64,000 bases of DNA from Nocardia sputorum (GTDB lineage: Bacteria; Actinomycetota; Actinomycetes; Mycobacteriales; Mycobacteriaceae): contig NZ_AP026978.1 of the NCBI RefSeq assembly GCF_027924405.1, positions 3,782,001-3,846,000 on the forward strand, read 5' to 3'. The notes beneath the pieces were generated by a model, which was not told the origin of the DNA, did not search any database, and saw nothing but the letters and a program-made list of their open reading frames with translations. Positions 1 through 8,778 of the stretch are shown piece by piece. Position 1 is the stretch's first letter. Each line of letters begins with the position of its first letter. Both the position numbers and the translations under genes were made by a program.

Positions 1-2
1 AC

Positions 3-698
3 GACGGTGTGCACCTCACGCTCGGCGACGGCAGCCGGATCATCGCCGACGAACTGCTGCTGGCGACGGGGCGCGCACCTCGCACCGAGGACATCGGACT
101 CGAGACCGTCGGCCTCACGCCTGGGCAGTGGCTCGACACCGACGACACCTTCACCGTGACCGCGGCAGGCGGGGACTGGCTCTATGCGGTCGGCGATGTC
201 AACCACCGCGCGCTGCTCACCCACCAGGGCAAGTACCAAGCACGGATCGCGGGCGCCGTCATCGCGGACCGGGCCCGCGGACTCGCCCTCGAGACAGGTC
301 CATGGGGGCGGCACACGGGCACCGCCGACCGGGTGGCGGTACCGCAGGTGGTGTTCACCGACCCGGAGATCGCCGCCGTCGGCCTCACCACCGAGGACGC
401 GGAGCGCTCCGGGCGGAAGGTCGACGTGGTCGACTACGACATCGGCCGCGTCGCCGGGGCGGTGCAGCACACTCCCGGCTATCGGGGCCGCGCGCGGATC
501 CTCGTGGACCCGGACCGGCACGTGGTGGTCGGCGCCACGTTCGCCGGCGCGGGCGTGGCCGAACTGCTGCACTCGGCCACCGTCGCGATCACCGGCGAGA
601 TCCCGATCGACCGGCTCTGGCATGCCGTCCCGCCCTTCCCCACCATCAGCGAGGTGTGGTTGCGCCTGCTGGAGACCTATCGCGACCAGCGGCGCTGA
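3..698 (+). CDS. NAD(P)/FAD-dependent disulfide oxidoreductase, C-terminal part (5' end outside window)
   Basis: The reading frame is open to the left edge, so the start lies outside the window and about 230 C-terminal residues are present. They contain the ATG-R-P segment that ends the NAD(P)-binding domain, the second FAD motif (LYAVGDVN) and a full dimerisation domain (VFTDPEIAAVGLT onward). This is the layout of dihydrolipoamide dehydrogenase and mercuric reductase-like enzymes. In the usual His-x-His-Pro-(T/S)-E region the sequence reads WHAVPPFPTISE. One histidine aligns, but the classical HPT motif is altered, so the enzyme may not be a canonical lipoamide dehydrogenase. The redox-active CxxxxC would be upstream of the window, so substrate cannot be judged. 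A strong hairpin follows the stop and separates it from the next operon. Confidence 0.8.
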   Translation, partial: DGVHLTLGDGSRIIADELLLATGRAPRTEDIGLETVGLTPGQWLDTDDTFTVTAAGGDWLYAVGDVNHRALLTHQGKYQARIAGAVIADRARGLALETGPWGRHTGTADRVAVPQVVFTDPEIAAVGLTTEDAERSGRKVDVVDYDIGRVAGAVQHTPGYRGRARILVDPDRHVVVGATFAGAGVAELLHSATVAITGEIPIDRLWHAVPPFPTISEVWLRLLETYRDQRR

Positions 699-711
699 CC
701 CGTTCTCCGCC

Positions 712-744
712 ACCACCGGCCGCGACATGTCCGCGGCCGGTGGT
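712..744 (+). terminator. Strong intrinsic-type hairpin after the flavoprotein gene
   Basis: A perfect 13-bp inverted repeat (712-724 with 732-744) surrounds a 7-base loop, 14 bases after the stop at 698. The stem is very G+C rich and no T-run follows, as is common for actinobacterial terminators. It sits between the oxidoreductase and the thiolase operon, which supports termination rather than an operator. Confidence 0.7.
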
Positions 745-963
745 CGACGTTCGGACTCGAAATACCGGCGTGAGTCGCTCTATCGGTGGCCGATCCCACC
801 GGCCCTCGAACCGCCCGCTGAGCCGTCCGAGCAGCAGCCGGGACGAAATGTGCCCTGTGTCACAGCTCGAATCGCCAGTGACGTATTGACCACCGCCGGT
901 CCGTCCAGCATGGTGTCGGGAGGTTAACAAGCGCTCAGTAACTTGCTCGAGAGGTTCGCAGTC

Positions 964-2181
964 ATGCCCGAAGCCGTCATCGTCTCTGTCGCCCGGTCAC
1001 CGATCGGTCGCGCAGGCAAGGGTTCCCTGCGGGATCTCCGGCCCGACGACTTGGGGGCGCAGATCGTCCGGGCCGCGCTGGCGAAGGTGCCCGCACTCGG
1101 CCCGAACGGCATCGACGATTTGATGCTCGGGTGTGGCCAGCCCGCCGGCGAGTCGGGCTTCAATCTCGCTCGGGTGGTGGCGATTCTGGCCGGGCTGGAT
1201 CGGGTGCCCGGCACAACGGTCAACCGGTACTGCTCGTCGAGTTTGCAGACGACCCGGATGGCGCTGCACGCGATCCGAGCCGGCGAGGGCGACGTGTTCC
1301 TCTCCGCCGGTGTGGAAACCGTGAGCCGCTACGTGAAGGGCAATGCCGACGGCGTGCCCGACACCCAGAACCCGGTATTCGCCGACGCGGGGCGCCGGAC
1401 CGAGAAATTCGCCGCGGGAGGCGAGATCTGGACCGACCCGCGCACGGAAGGTCTCCTGCCCGACGTCTATATCGCGATGGGGCAGACCGCGGAGAACGTG
1501 GCGCAACTGTGCGGCGTGAGCCGTGCCGAACAGGACGCTTTCGGTGTCCGCAGCCAGAACCTCGCCGAAGCCGCCCTCGCCAACGGATTCTGGGAGCGCG
1601 ACATCACCGCCGTCACCCTGCCCGACGGCAGTGTCGTCGCCAAGGACGATGGCCCGCGGCCCGGAGTCACCCTGGAGAAGGTCGCCGAACTGAAGCCGGT
1701 ATTCCGGCCCGACGGGACGGTGACGGCCGCCAACTGCTGCCCGCTCAACGACGGCGCGGCCGCGGTCGTGATCATGTCCGACACCAAGGCCGCCGAACTC
1801 GGCGTGACGCCGCTGGCTCGGATCGTGGCGACCGGAGTCAGCGCGCTGTCGCCCGAGATCATGGGCCTGGGACCGGTGGAGGCGTCGAAGCAAGCGCTGG
1901 CCCGGGCCGGGATGACCATCGACGACGTCGACCTGGTCGAAATCAACGAAGCGTTCGCCGCCCAGGTCATTCCCTCGGCGCGTGAGCTGGGCGTCGACTT
2001 CGACAAGCTCAACATCAACGGCGGCTCGATCGCGGTCGGTCACCCGTTCGGCATGACCGGCGCCCGCATCACCAGCACCCTGATCAACTCCCTGCAGTTC
2101 CATGACAAGCAGATCGGTTTGGAAACGATGTGCGTCGGCGGCGGTCAGGGCATGGCGATGGTGCTCGAGCGCCTCTCGTAA
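964..2181 (+). CDS. Acetyl-CoA acetyltransferase / 3-ketoacyl-CoA thiolase
   Basis: This 405-aa thiolase has the family's usual length and all its landmarks. The nucleophilic cysteine lies in NRYCSSSLQT (about residue 90). The ENEAFAA-type motif is seen as VEINEAFAAQV, followed by GGSIAVGHPFGMTGAR with the catalytic histidine, and the second cysteine in CVGGGQGMAM near the C-terminus. ATG 964 is preferred over the upstream TTG at 943 because a GAGAGG ribosome site lies 9 bases before it and homology starts at MPEAVIVSVARSPIG. It should catalyse thiolytic cleavage of 3-ketoacyl-CoA or the reverse condensation. It leads a co-directional set with two SDRs, a MaoC hydratase and reductases, which suggests beta-oxidation-like catabolism of an unknown acyl substrate. 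Confidence 0.9.
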   Translation: MPEAVIVSVARSPIGRAGKGSLRDLRPDDLGAQIVRAALAKVPALGPNGIDDLMLGCGQPAGESGFNLARVVAILAGLDRVPGTTVNRYCSSSLQTTRMALHAIRAGEGDVFLSAGVETVSRYVKGNADGVPDTQNPVFADAGRRTEKFAAGGEIWTDPRTEGLLPDVYIAMGQTAENVAQLCGVSRAEQDAFGVRSQNLAEAALANGFWERDITAVTLPDGSVVAKDDGPRPGVTLEKVAELKPVFRPDGTVTAANCCPLNDGAAAVVIMSDTKAAELGVTPLARIVATGVSALSPEIMGLGPVEASKQALARAGMTIDDVDLVEINEAFAAQVIPSARELGVDFDKLNINGGSIAVGHPFGMTGARITSTLINSLQFHDKQIGLETMCVGGGQGMAMVLERLS

Positions 2182-2208
2182 CCGCTGACTCCACGAAGGG
2201 ACGCATTG

Positions 2209-2961
2209 ATGAACAGATTCGACGGCAAGACAGCGATTGTCACCGGCGCGAGCCGAGGCATCGGGCTCGGCATCGCACAGCGCTTGGTGGACGAGGGGGC
2301 GAGAGTCGTGATCACCGCCCGCAAACAGGACGCCCTGGACGAAGCGGTGAAAACACTCGGTGGGCCGGACCGTGCGCTGGCCGTCGCGGGCCGTGCCGAT
2401 GACGTCGATCACCAGGCGGAGACCGTGGCGCGCGCGATCGACACCTTCGGCAGCGCCGATCTCCTCGTCAACAACACCGGGATCAACCCTGCGTTCGGGC
2501 CGATGGTCGATCTGCCGCTGGACGTGGCCCGCAAGATCGTCGAGGTCAACTGCCTGGCCGCGCTGTCGTGGGTGCAGCAGACGTACCGGGCGTGGATGAA
2601 GGACTTCGGAGGCGCGATCGTGAACGTGTCGTCGGTCGCCGGCCTCAAGCCCGCGCCGGGCATCGGCTTCTACGGTTCGAGCAAGGCGATGCTCACGCAC
2701 ATCACCCAGGAACTCGCGGTCGAACTCGGCCCGCACCTGCGCGTCAACGCCGTCGCCCCGGCGGTGGTGAAGACGAAGTTCGCCACCGCTCTCTACGACG
2801 GCAGGGAGGATGAGGTCGCCGCGGCCTACCCGCTCAAGCGGCTCGGCGTGCCCGAGGACATCGGCAGTGTGGTGGCGTTCCTGCTCTCCGACGACGCGAG
2901 CTGGTTGACGGGGCAGTTGCTGGTCGTGGACGGCGGCGTCACGCTGACCGGTGGGGTCTGA
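2209..2961 (+). CDS. SDR family oxidoreductase
   Basis: A 250-aa classical short-chain dehydrogenase. The N-terminal nucleotide site TGASRGIG is followed by LLVNNTGI (the NNAG position reads NNTG), a serine in NVSSVAG, YGSSK (Tyr and Lys of the catalytic tetrad) and a C-terminal WLTGQLLVVDGG. ATG 2209 is chosen over TTG 2206 because of the GAAGGG ribosome site 8 bases upstream. It lies 27 bases after the thiolase and 1 base before the next gene, so it is part of the same transcript. It most likely oxidises a hydroxyacyl-CoA or alcohol intermediate; the substrate is not readable from sequence. Confidence 0.88.
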   Translation: MNRFDGKTAIVTGASRGIGLGIAQRLVDEGARVVITARKQDALDEAVKTLGGPDRALAVAGRADDVDHQAETVARAIDTFGSADLLVNNTGINPAFGPMVDLPLDVARKIVEVNCLAALSWVQQTYRAWMKDFGGAIVNVSSVAGLKPAPGIGFYGSSKAMLTHITQELAVELGPHLRVNAVAPAVVKTKFATALYDGREDEVAAAYPLKRLGVPEDIGSVVAFLLSDDASWLTGQLLVVDGGVTLTGGV

Positions 2962-2962
2962 C

Positions 2963-3955
2963 ATGGCGCGGATGAAGGCATGGCGAGTCCACTCGCTGGG
3001 CGAACCGGGCGCGGTGCTGCGGCTCGATGAGGTGGGAGTTCCGGAGCCCGGCCCGAGCCAGGTTGTCGTGCGGGTCTCCGGTGCCGCGGCGAACTTCCCC
3101 GACGTACTGATGTGCCGCGGCCGCTATCAGGTGCGGCCGCCGTTGCCGTTCACGCCAGGCGTCGAATTGTGCGGCGAAGTGGTGGCCCTCGGTGCCGACG
3201 TGACCGGGATCGCTGTCGGTGACCGGGTGCTCGGGGGCGCGGCGCTGCCCCACGGTGGTTTCGCGGAATTCGCCGTGCTGGAGGCCGCCCAGACCTTCCC
3301 CGCGCCGCCGTCGTTGGATGACGCGCAGGCGGCCTCGCTGTTCATCGGCTACCAGACCGGCTGGTTCGGGTTGCATCGGCGCGCCGGATTGTCAGCGGGC
3401 GAGACCCTGCTGGTGCATGCCGCGGCAGGTGGCGTGGGCAGCGCGGCTATCCAGCTCGGCAAGGCCGCCGGCGCCCGGGTGATCGGGGTCGTCGGCGGTG
3501 CCGAAAAAGCAGCCTACGCCGAGGAGTTGGGCGCCGACGTGGTCATCGATCGGCACCAGCGGGACTTCGTCGAGGTCGTCAAGGACGTGACCGGCGGTCG
3601 TGGTGCCGACGTGATCTACGACCCGGTCGGCGGCGAGGTGTACCAGCGATCCACGAAATGCGTCGCCTTCGAAGGCCGCATCGTAGTGGTCGGATTCGCC
3701 GGCGGCGAGATTCAGACCGCCGCATTGAATCACGCGCTGATCAAGAACTATTCGATCCTCGGTCTGCACTGGGGTTTGTACAACACCCAGGACCCGGCCG
3801 CCGTCGCCGAATGCCACCGCGCGCTGACCGCACTTGCCGCCGACGGTGCGATCCGTCCCCTGGTCAGTGCCCGGCTGGGACTGGCGGACATCGCCGACGC
3901 CGTGCAGCGACTCGCGGACGGCAAGACCGTCGGCCGCGTGGTCTACACGCCCTGA
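2963..3955 (+). CDS. Zinc-independent MDR oxidoreductase (NADPH:quinone reductase-like)
   Basis: About 330 aa. It has the medium-chain dehydrogenase fold with an N-terminal GroES-like domain (PLPFTPGVELCGEVVALGADV), a Rossmann site (HAAAGGVGSAAIQLGKAAGA) and the C-terminal signature KTVGRVVYTP. The zinc-binding cysteine cluster of alcohol dehydrogenases is absent, which places it in the quinone oxidoreductase/enoyl reductase group. Starts at 2963 (ATG one base after the preceding stop) or 2972 are both possible. Within this operon it could reduce an enoyl-CoA or an enone. Confidence 0.87.
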   Translation: MARMKAWRVHSLGEPGAVLRLDEVGVPEPGPSQVVVRVSGAAANFPDVLMCRGRYQVRPPLPFTPGVELCGEVVALGADVTGIAVGDRVLGGAALPHGGFAEFAVLEAAQTFPAPPSLDDAQAASLFIGYQTGWFGLHRRAGLSAGETLLVHAAAGGVGSAAIQLGKAAGARVIGVVGGAEKAAYAEELGADVVIDRHQRDFVEVVKDVTGGRGADVIYDPVGGEVYQRSTKCVAFEGRIVVVGFAGGEIQTAALNHALIKNYSILGLHWGLYNTQDPAAVAECHRALTALAADGAIRPLVSARLGLADIADAVQRLADGKTVGRVVYTP

Positions 3956-3993
3956 ACTCCAGTAATTTCCGATCACATCTTCGAGGAGTATCC

Positions 3994-4755
3994 ATGACCG
4001 ATCCGACCCAGCGGACCGCGGTCGTCACCGGCGCCGCCCGCGGAATCGGCGCCGCTGTCGCCCGGCGGCTGGCCGCTGACGGTATGGCCGTAGCCGTGCT
4101 CGACCTGGACGAGACCGCCTGCACGACGGTCGTCGACGAGATCGAGTCGGCCGGTGGCCGCGCGCTCGCGGTCGGTGTCGATGTTTCCGACGAGGCCGCC
4201 GTCACCCGGGCGGTCGATCGGGTGGCCGCCGATCTCGGCGCACCGACGGTGCTGGTCAACAACGCCGGGATCCTGCGCGACAATCTGCTGTTCAAGATGA
4301 GTGTCGACGACTGGGATGCCGTCCTGAACGTGCACCTGCGGGGGTCGTTCCTGCTGGCTCGGGCGGTGCAGGCGCACATGATCGAGCAGAAGTGGGGTCG
4401 CATCGTGAATCTGTCCAGCACGTCGGCACTCGGCAACCGCGGCCAGGCCAACTACGCGGCCGCCAAGGCCGGGCTGCAGGGATTCACCAAGACGCTCGCG
4501 CTCGAACTCGGGAAGTTCGGCGTCACCGCGAACGCGGTCGCCCCGGGTTTCATCGAGACGGAGATGACCGCGGCCACGGCCGCCCGGATGAACATTCCCT
4601 TCGAGGAACTCGAGACGGCGATGGCCGCCCAGATTCCGGTCGCTCGTACCGGCACTCCCGCCGACATCGCGCACACCGTGTCGTTCCTGGTGAGCGAGGG
4701 CGCCGGATTCGTGTCCGGCCAGGTGATCTACGTGGCCGGCGGCCCGCGGAACTGA
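3994..4755 (+). CDS. FabG-like SDR (3-oxoacyl-ACP/CoA reductase family)
   Basis: A 253-aa SDR with TGAARGIG near the N-terminus, VNNAGILRDN, NLSSTSALGNRGQANYAAAKAG carrying the Ser-Tyr-Lys triad, and SGQVIYVAGG at the end. This pattern is typical of FabG-type 3-oxoacyl reductases. ATG 3994 is preceded by GAGGAG about 6 bases upstream. The longer open frame starting at 3658 overlaps the preceding gene and has no family sequence, so it was not used. It works in the acyl-CoA operon, probably interconverting 3-hydroxy- and 3-ketoacyl thioesters for the adjacent thiolase. Confidence 0.88.
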   Translation: MTDPTQRTAVVTGAARGIGAAVARRLAADGMAVAVLDLDETACTTVVDEIESAGGRALAVGVDVSDEAAVTRAVDRVAADLGAPTVLVNNAGILRDNLLFKMSVDDWDAVLNVHLRGSFLLARAVQAHMIEQKWGRIVNLSSTSALGNRGQANYAAAKAGLQGFTKTLALELGKFGVTANAVAPGFIETEMTAATAARMNIPFEELETAMAAQIPVARTGTPADIAHTVSFLVSEGAGFVSGQVIYVAGGPRN

Positions 4756-4772
4756 ACCGAGGAAGGAGAGCT

Positions 4773-5225
4773 GTGCGGGTATTTCAGGGCCTGTCCGAGC
4801 TGGAGTCCGCAGTCGGGACCCACCTCGGATACAGCGATTGGCACGCGGTGACCCAGGAACAGATCGATCGCTTCGCCGATGCCACCGGGGATCATCAATG
4901 GATCCATGTGGATCCCGCGAAAGCCGCCGCCGGACCGTTCGGCACCACCGTCGCACACGGGTTTCTCACCCTCTCGATGGTGCCGATGCTGGCCGGACAG
5001 GTGTATGCGGTGCGGGGCTTGTCGATGGGCGTCAACTACGGCACCGACAAGGTGCGATTCCCGGCTCCGGTCCCGGCCGGCTCCCGGATCCGAGCCGGTG
5101 TCGAGCTGGTTTCGCTCGTGCCGGGCACGATCGGGTCGCAGGCGGTGATCCGAGTGACGGTGGAGCTCGAGGGCTCGGACAAGCCCGCGTGTGTGGCCGA
5201 GACGGTCGCGGTGCTGGTGCCGTGA
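4773..5225 (+). CDS. MaoC-like hydratase (R-specific enoyl-CoA hydratase)
   Basis: A 150-aa single hot-dog protein. The hydratase motif is seen as FADATGDHQWIHVDPAKA, with the Asp and His of the active dyad, followed by the conserved GPFGTTVAHGFLTLSM helix. GTG 4773 is chosen because GGAAGGAGAG lies directly upstream at good spacing and homology begins just after it. It would hydrate a 2-enoyl thioester to the 3-hydroxyacyl form, which the neighbouring FabG-like enzyme could oxidise and the thiolase cleave. Length and motif are normal for the family. Confidence 0.88.
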   Translation: MRVFQGLSELESAVGTHLGYSDWHAVTQEQIDRFADATGDHQWIHVDPAKAAAGPFGTTVAHGFLTLSMVPMLAGQVYAVRGLSMGVNYGTDKVRFPAPVPAGSRIRAGVELVSLVPGTIGSQAVIRVTVELEGSDKPACVAETVAVLVP

Positions 5226-5277
5226 TGGCCGATCCGGAACTCGGCCCCAATCTGTTCGGCGAACAAGAGGAGATCAC

Positions 5278-6279
5278 GTGACGACTACCCAGCAGGTGCG
5301 GCTGGCGAAACGGCCTTCGGGGCTGCCCGACGCGGGCACATGGAACCTGACAACCGAGGAACTGCCCGCGCTGTCCCCGGGCCAGATCCTGGTCAAGGTG
5401 GACTTCATCTCGCTCGATCCGGCCATGCGCGGGTGGCTGAACGACGTGCGCTCCTATGTCCCGCCGGTCGGTGTCGGGGAGGTCATGCGGGCGCTGGATA
5501 TCGCGACCGTCGTCGAGTCGACGCATCCGGACTTCGCCGTCGGCGACGCCGTCAGCGGAACTTTCGGCGTGACCGAATACGCCATCCATGACGGCCGGGG
5601 GGTGCACAAGGTCGATTTGCGTTCGGCGGGCGGTCCGACCTGGCTGGGTACGCTCGGAATGCCGGGAATGACAGCCTATTTCGGCTTGCTCGAGGTCGGC
5701 GCACTGCGAGCCGGAGACACGGTGGTGGTCTCCGCGGCCGCAGGTGCCGTCGGCAGCATCGCCGGTCAGATCGCGAAGATCAAAGGTGCGAGAGTGATCG
5801 GGATCGCCGGCGGGGCTGAGAAGTGCCGGATGCTGACCGAGGAACTCGGCTTCGATGCGGCCGTCGACTATCGGAGTGAGAACGTCCTGCTGCGCCTGCG
5901 GGAGGTCGCTCCGCAGGGGATCGACCTCTATTTCGACAACGTCGGCGGTGACATCCTCGATGCCGCGCTCGCCAACCTCCGGCGTGGCGCCCGCATCGTC
6001 ATCTGCGGTGCGATCTCGGCCTACAACGCGGAGAAGCTCCCTCCGGGGCCTTCGCGGTATATGTCGCTGCTGGTTCACCGGGCGTCTATGACGGGCTTCG
6101 TCGTTTTCGACTATGCGGATCGTTACGGTGAGGCGGTCGGGGAGATCTCCGGTTGGCTGGCCGAGGGCAGGATCAAGAGCAGGGAGCATGTCGTGGACGG
6201 CGGCGTCGCCCGCTTCGGTGAAACCTTGAACATGCTGTTCACAGGTGCCAACACCGGCAAACTCGTGCTCGCCGTGTAG
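5278..6279 (+). CDS. NADP-dependent alkenal/enone reductase-like MDR protein
   Basis: A 333-aa zinc-free medium-chain reductase of the leukotriene B4 dehydrogenase/2-alkenal reductase group. Recognised segments are SLDPAMRGWLND, LGTLGMPGMTAYFGL (typical of this subgroup), the NADP site VSAAAGAVGSIAGQIAK and YFDNVGGDILDAAL. GTG 5278 follows an AGAGGAGA ribosome site. It is separated from the MaoC gene by 52 bases but runs in the same direction. Its likely job is reduction of an alpha,beta-unsaturated carbonyl, which would complete a pathway channelling an unsaturated ketone or acyl-CoA into the thiolase route. Confidence 0.87.
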   Translation: MTTTQQVRLAKRPSGLPDAGTWNLTTEELPALSPGQILVKVDFISLDPAMRGWLNDVRSYVPPVGVGEVMRALDIATVVESTHPDFAVGDAVSGTFGVTEYAIHDGRGVHKVDLRSAGGPTWLGTLGMPGMTAYFGLLEVGALRAGDTVVVSAAAGAVGSIAGQIAKIKGARVIGIAGGAEKCRMLTEELGFDAAVDYRSENVLLRLREVAPQGIDLYFDNVGGDILDAALANLRRGARIVICGAISAYNAEKLPPGPSRYMSLLVHRASMTGFVVFDYADRYGEAVGEISGWLAEGRIKSREHVVDGGVARFGETLNMLFTGANTGKLVLAV

Positions 6280-6294
6280 CGCCATACTGTCCAG

Positions 6295-6921
6295 GTGACC
6301 GATACAGAGGACCGCTCGCGCGCGGACCAGACCCGTGCGCGGCTGCTCGAGGCGGCGGTGGTCGCCTTCGCCGAACGCGGCTTCCACGGCTCGACGACGC
6401 GCGACATCACATCGATCGCCGGAGTGAGCACGGGGGCGATCTACGTGTACCACCGTTCCAAGGAAGAGCTGCTCTACCAGATCTCGCACGCCGGTCACCT
6501 GGACACCCTGGAGCGCGTCCGCGCTGCCATCGCTTCGGCACAGGACCCCGCCGAGCAACTGGTCGCCGTGATGAGGGAGTTCACGATCCATCACGCACGC
6601 GCCCATACCGTCGCCCGGATCATCAACTACGAGCTCGCCGCTCTGAGCCCGGAACATCAACAGGAGATCAAGGAAACCCGGCGTGCGATCGAGGGAGAGG
6701 TCCGGAGCCTGATCGAGCGCGGGGCGGCCGCCGGGGTGTTCGAGAACTCGAACATCCATATGGCCGCGACCGCTCTGCTCTCGCTGGGAATTGATATCGC
6801 GCGCTGGTATCACGAGGGTGGTTCCTGGTCACCGGAGGACATCGGCGACTACTACGCGGACCTCGCGCTACGAATCGTGGGCGGTCGGCGGCCGGGTCAC
6901 CCCGACTCCGCTCGATCGTGA
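6295..6921 (+). CDS. TetR/AcrR family transcriptional regulator
   Basis: A 208-aa regulator with a clear N-terminal TetR helix-turn-helix (ARLLEAAVVAFAERGFHGSTTRDITSIAGVSTGAIYVYHRSKEELL as a continuous block, about residues 14-60). The ligand-binding half is variable, as usual. It starts at GTG 6295, 15 bases after the reductase, and closes the acyl-CoA operon, so it probably controls that operon in response to an acyl-CoA or related ligand. The ribosome site is weak, which suggests translational coupling to the gene before it. Confidence 0.87.
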   Translation: MTDTEDRSRADQTRARLLEAAVVAFAERGFHGSTTRDITSIAGVSTGAIYVYHRSKEELLYQISHAGHLDTLERVRAAIASAQDPAEQLVAVMREFTIHHARAHTVARIINYELAALSPEHQQEIKETRRAIEGEVRSLIERGAAAGVFENSNIHMAATALLSLGIDIARWYHEGGSWSPEDIGDYYADLALRIVGGRRPGHPDSARS

Positions 6922-6962
6922 CGATCTCAGGATGATCACCTCCGGAGCGCAGCTACTGCCCA

Positions 6963-7589
6963 CTAAATTTCTTCGGACGTCGGCTCGGAACCGGCCCCGA
7001 GGGGATTCGCCGCCATCCTGGCGGCGAGGCCGGACTGCATCGCACGGGCGGCGGAGCTGCCGGTCTTCCGGTCGGCTTGGGCCTGGAAGCAGGCAAGGAA
7101 CTCGTCGGCGAGCCCGAGGCGGGGGTACCGCTGGAGTACTTCGGCACGGAACGCGGGGCTGAAATCATCGATGTTCATTCCCACGATGTCCACCGCAGCC
7201 GCCCGCGACAGCAAGTGACCCTCAGGGTCGTCGGCCACGTCCACGTCAGGCTCCATATGTCTGGCGATGACTTCGCCGAGGCGTTCGCGGCGCTCGCTCG
7301 GCCAACCGGCGCCGGCGGCGAACACCCGGGCGACATGGCCACCGGCCTCCTCGAAGGGGACGGTGTGGCTGTCGAACTCCGGCACCAGGCCGATGTCGTG
7401 GAGCATCGCGGCCGTGAACAGCAACTCGGCGTCGTATCGGATGCCCTGCCGGCTGCCGTAGGCAGCCGCCCAGACGTAGACGCGGCGCGAGTGGTTCAGC
7501 AAGGCGGCGGACTGGTAAGCGGAGACCACCTCCAAGGCAGCCGATGACGCGGCCGTGTCAGGCATCACGAGATCGTCCAGAACGCCCAT
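6963..7589 (-). CDS. HD-domain metal-dependent phosphohydrolase-like protein
   Basis: A 208-aa protein with the HD signature in order: His in LNHSRRVYVWA, His-Asp in AAMLHDIGLVPEF, then Asp in AAAVDIVGMN. A likely catalytic His sits in GGHVARV, with RHMEPDVDV after it. The arrangement resembles the HD proteins annotated as cyanamide-hydratase-like or general hydrolases. The start is taken as the ATG at 7589 (MGVLDDLVMPDTAAS), because the upstream extension is Arg-rich and unlike the family. It converges with the TetR gene before it. The substrate is unknown. Confidence 0.78.
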   Translation of the reverse strand: MGVLDDLVMPDTAASSAALEVVSAYQSAALLNHSRRVYVWAAAYGSRQGIRYDAELLFTAAMLHDIGLVPEFDSHTVPFEEAGGHVARVFAAGAGWPSERRERLGEVIARHMEPDVDVADDPEGHLLSRAAAVDIVGMNIDDFSPAFRAEVLQRYPRLGLADEFLACFQAQADRKTGSSAARAMQSGLAARMAANPLGAGSEPTSEEI

Positions 7590-7810
7590 GCTTCGACAAT
7601 ACGGCGTTTCACAACATCGGGCACGGCGGATTCGGGGGGTCGAATACCCCCGACAGCGGTGCCCGAATAGTGAAAACCGCAAAGAACTGCCTGATCGATA
7701 TTCGACACAAAGGCAGCGAACTGGTCTTCTGGGCGGTTTTGTCGACAGCATATTCCGCCCGCCATTTCAGTTCCGGCGGTCGCTTGATCCCGGCATCCGA
7801 GGAGCGCATC

Positions 7811-7891
7811 ATGGATCGTAGCGGACATGTTGCTGAACCGGCCGGGCTGAGGCCGCCTCGAGAAACAGCCCCAGCGATGGCCTTCGAATGA
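7811..7891 (+). CDS. Possible 26-codon small ORF before the protease gene
   Basis: ATG 7811 has a textbook GAGGAG ribosome site 6 bases upstream and runs for 26 codons (MDRSGHVAEPAG...), stopping 31 bases before the protease start. It lies in the 333-base gap between the divergent HD and protease genes, where I recognise no other gene. It could be a leader peptide or a chance ORF. The evidence is the ribosome site and position only. Confidence 0.35.
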   Translation: MDRSGHVAEPAGLRPPRETAPAMAFE

Positions 7892-7922
7892 ACGACGTCG
7901 GCAGCACAGAAGGGTGGAGACA

Positions 7923-8771
7923 ATGGCATCCAAGCGTCAGCCCCGGAGCGAAGTGCACGAAATTGATCCCCGCTGGGCCGAAGCCCTGGAAGCGTCGGAT
8001 GAGAGACGCCTGTTCCGCGAAGCGACCCCTGTTCCCATGCCACGGGTGTCGGAGGAAGAACTGGCCGAGATCACGAAAGAGGAGCCAGAGGAGCAGTCCG
8101 AGAACGAGAGTTCGAGTAGATCCTTCATCGGTCCACGCACGGCGCCGACAGAGGCCGATTTGGCGGTCTCCCCATATCGATATGGCGGGATACTCGTCTT
8201 CGAGGATTACAGTGACGGTCAGACACGCTACGGCACCGCACAGTTTGTCGCCGAACTGAATATACTGCTTACCGCCGCCCATAATGTACGAGACTTCAAG
8301 ACCGGTGGGTGGAATAGTAATCTGGTTTTCTACCGTGGTTACAAGAACGGCAACTACGCAACGAAGTACGCGATCACCTACGCGGGCACTATGGATCTCT
8401 GGGTCGGTGGAACATCGCCCAGGCTTCAGTATGACTATGCATTTCTCAGGACAGCCGGTTCCAGCGAGGGGGCGTTGGGCATGAAGACGTTGGAGAGCGA
8501 GCCCGGCTGGACGAGTATGGGCTATCCCAAAGGATACGCCATGGGGCAAGTAATGCACCGGGTCGATGGCACGAGGGGCACGAAGTCGGGCGGCGTCATC
8601 CAGATGCTCGGTAATCCGATGGATGGCGGTAGCAGCGGTGGAGCCTGGACTGTCGGCAGTATCGTCATGGGCAACAATTCCGCCAGGTACGCAAGCAATC
8701 CGGACGCGCAATGGGGGCCGGTCTTCAACAATTACACATTCGATCTCTATAGAGCGGTGAAGAACGCCTGA
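7923..8771 (+). CDS. Trypsin/V8-like serine protease without signal peptide
   Basis: A 282-aa protein. A chymotrypsin-fold triad is readable: His120 in LLTAAHNVRD, Asp171 in YDYAFLRT and Ser238 in DGGSSGGAW. The spacing suits a V8/glutamyl-endopeptidase-like trypsin domain (about residues 85-275). The first ~70 residues have no signal peptide or membrane segment. Instead they form a charged, Glu-rich tail (EEELAEITKEEPEEQSENESS), so the enzyme is probably cytosolic or released by another route. ATG 7923 has a GAAGGGTGG-type site upstream. The gene converges with a minus-strand operon of beta-rich proteins, and its G+C looks lower than neighbouring metabolic genes. Its likely role is a regulated protease within that cassette; substrates are unknown. 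Confidence 0.82.
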   Translation: MASKRQPRSEVHEIDPRWAEALEASDERRLFREATPVPMPRVSEEELAEITKEEPEEQSENESSSRSFIGPRTAPTEADLAVSPYRYGGILVFEDYSDGQTRYGTAQFVAELNILLTAAHNVRDFKTGGWNSNLVFYRGYKNGNYATKYAITYAGTMDLWVGGTSPRLQYDYAFLRTAGSSEGALGMKTLESEPGWTSMGYPKGYAMGQVMHRVDGTRGTKSGGVIQMLGNPMDGGSSGGAWTVGSIVMGNNSARYASNPDAQWGPVFNNYTFDLYRAVKNA

Positions 8772-8778
8772 CGAGCTG

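Noticed and set aside
997..2964. 655-codon minus-strand frame opposite the thiolase and SDR genes
   Set aside because: Low-complexity Arg/His-rich translation with no motif. The plus strand carries intact thiolase and SDR signatures.
3658..3993. Upstream extension of the FabG-like gene to 3658
   Set aside because: It overlaps the 3' part of the MDR reductase in another frame. ATG 3994 has a ribosome site and starts the SDR fold.
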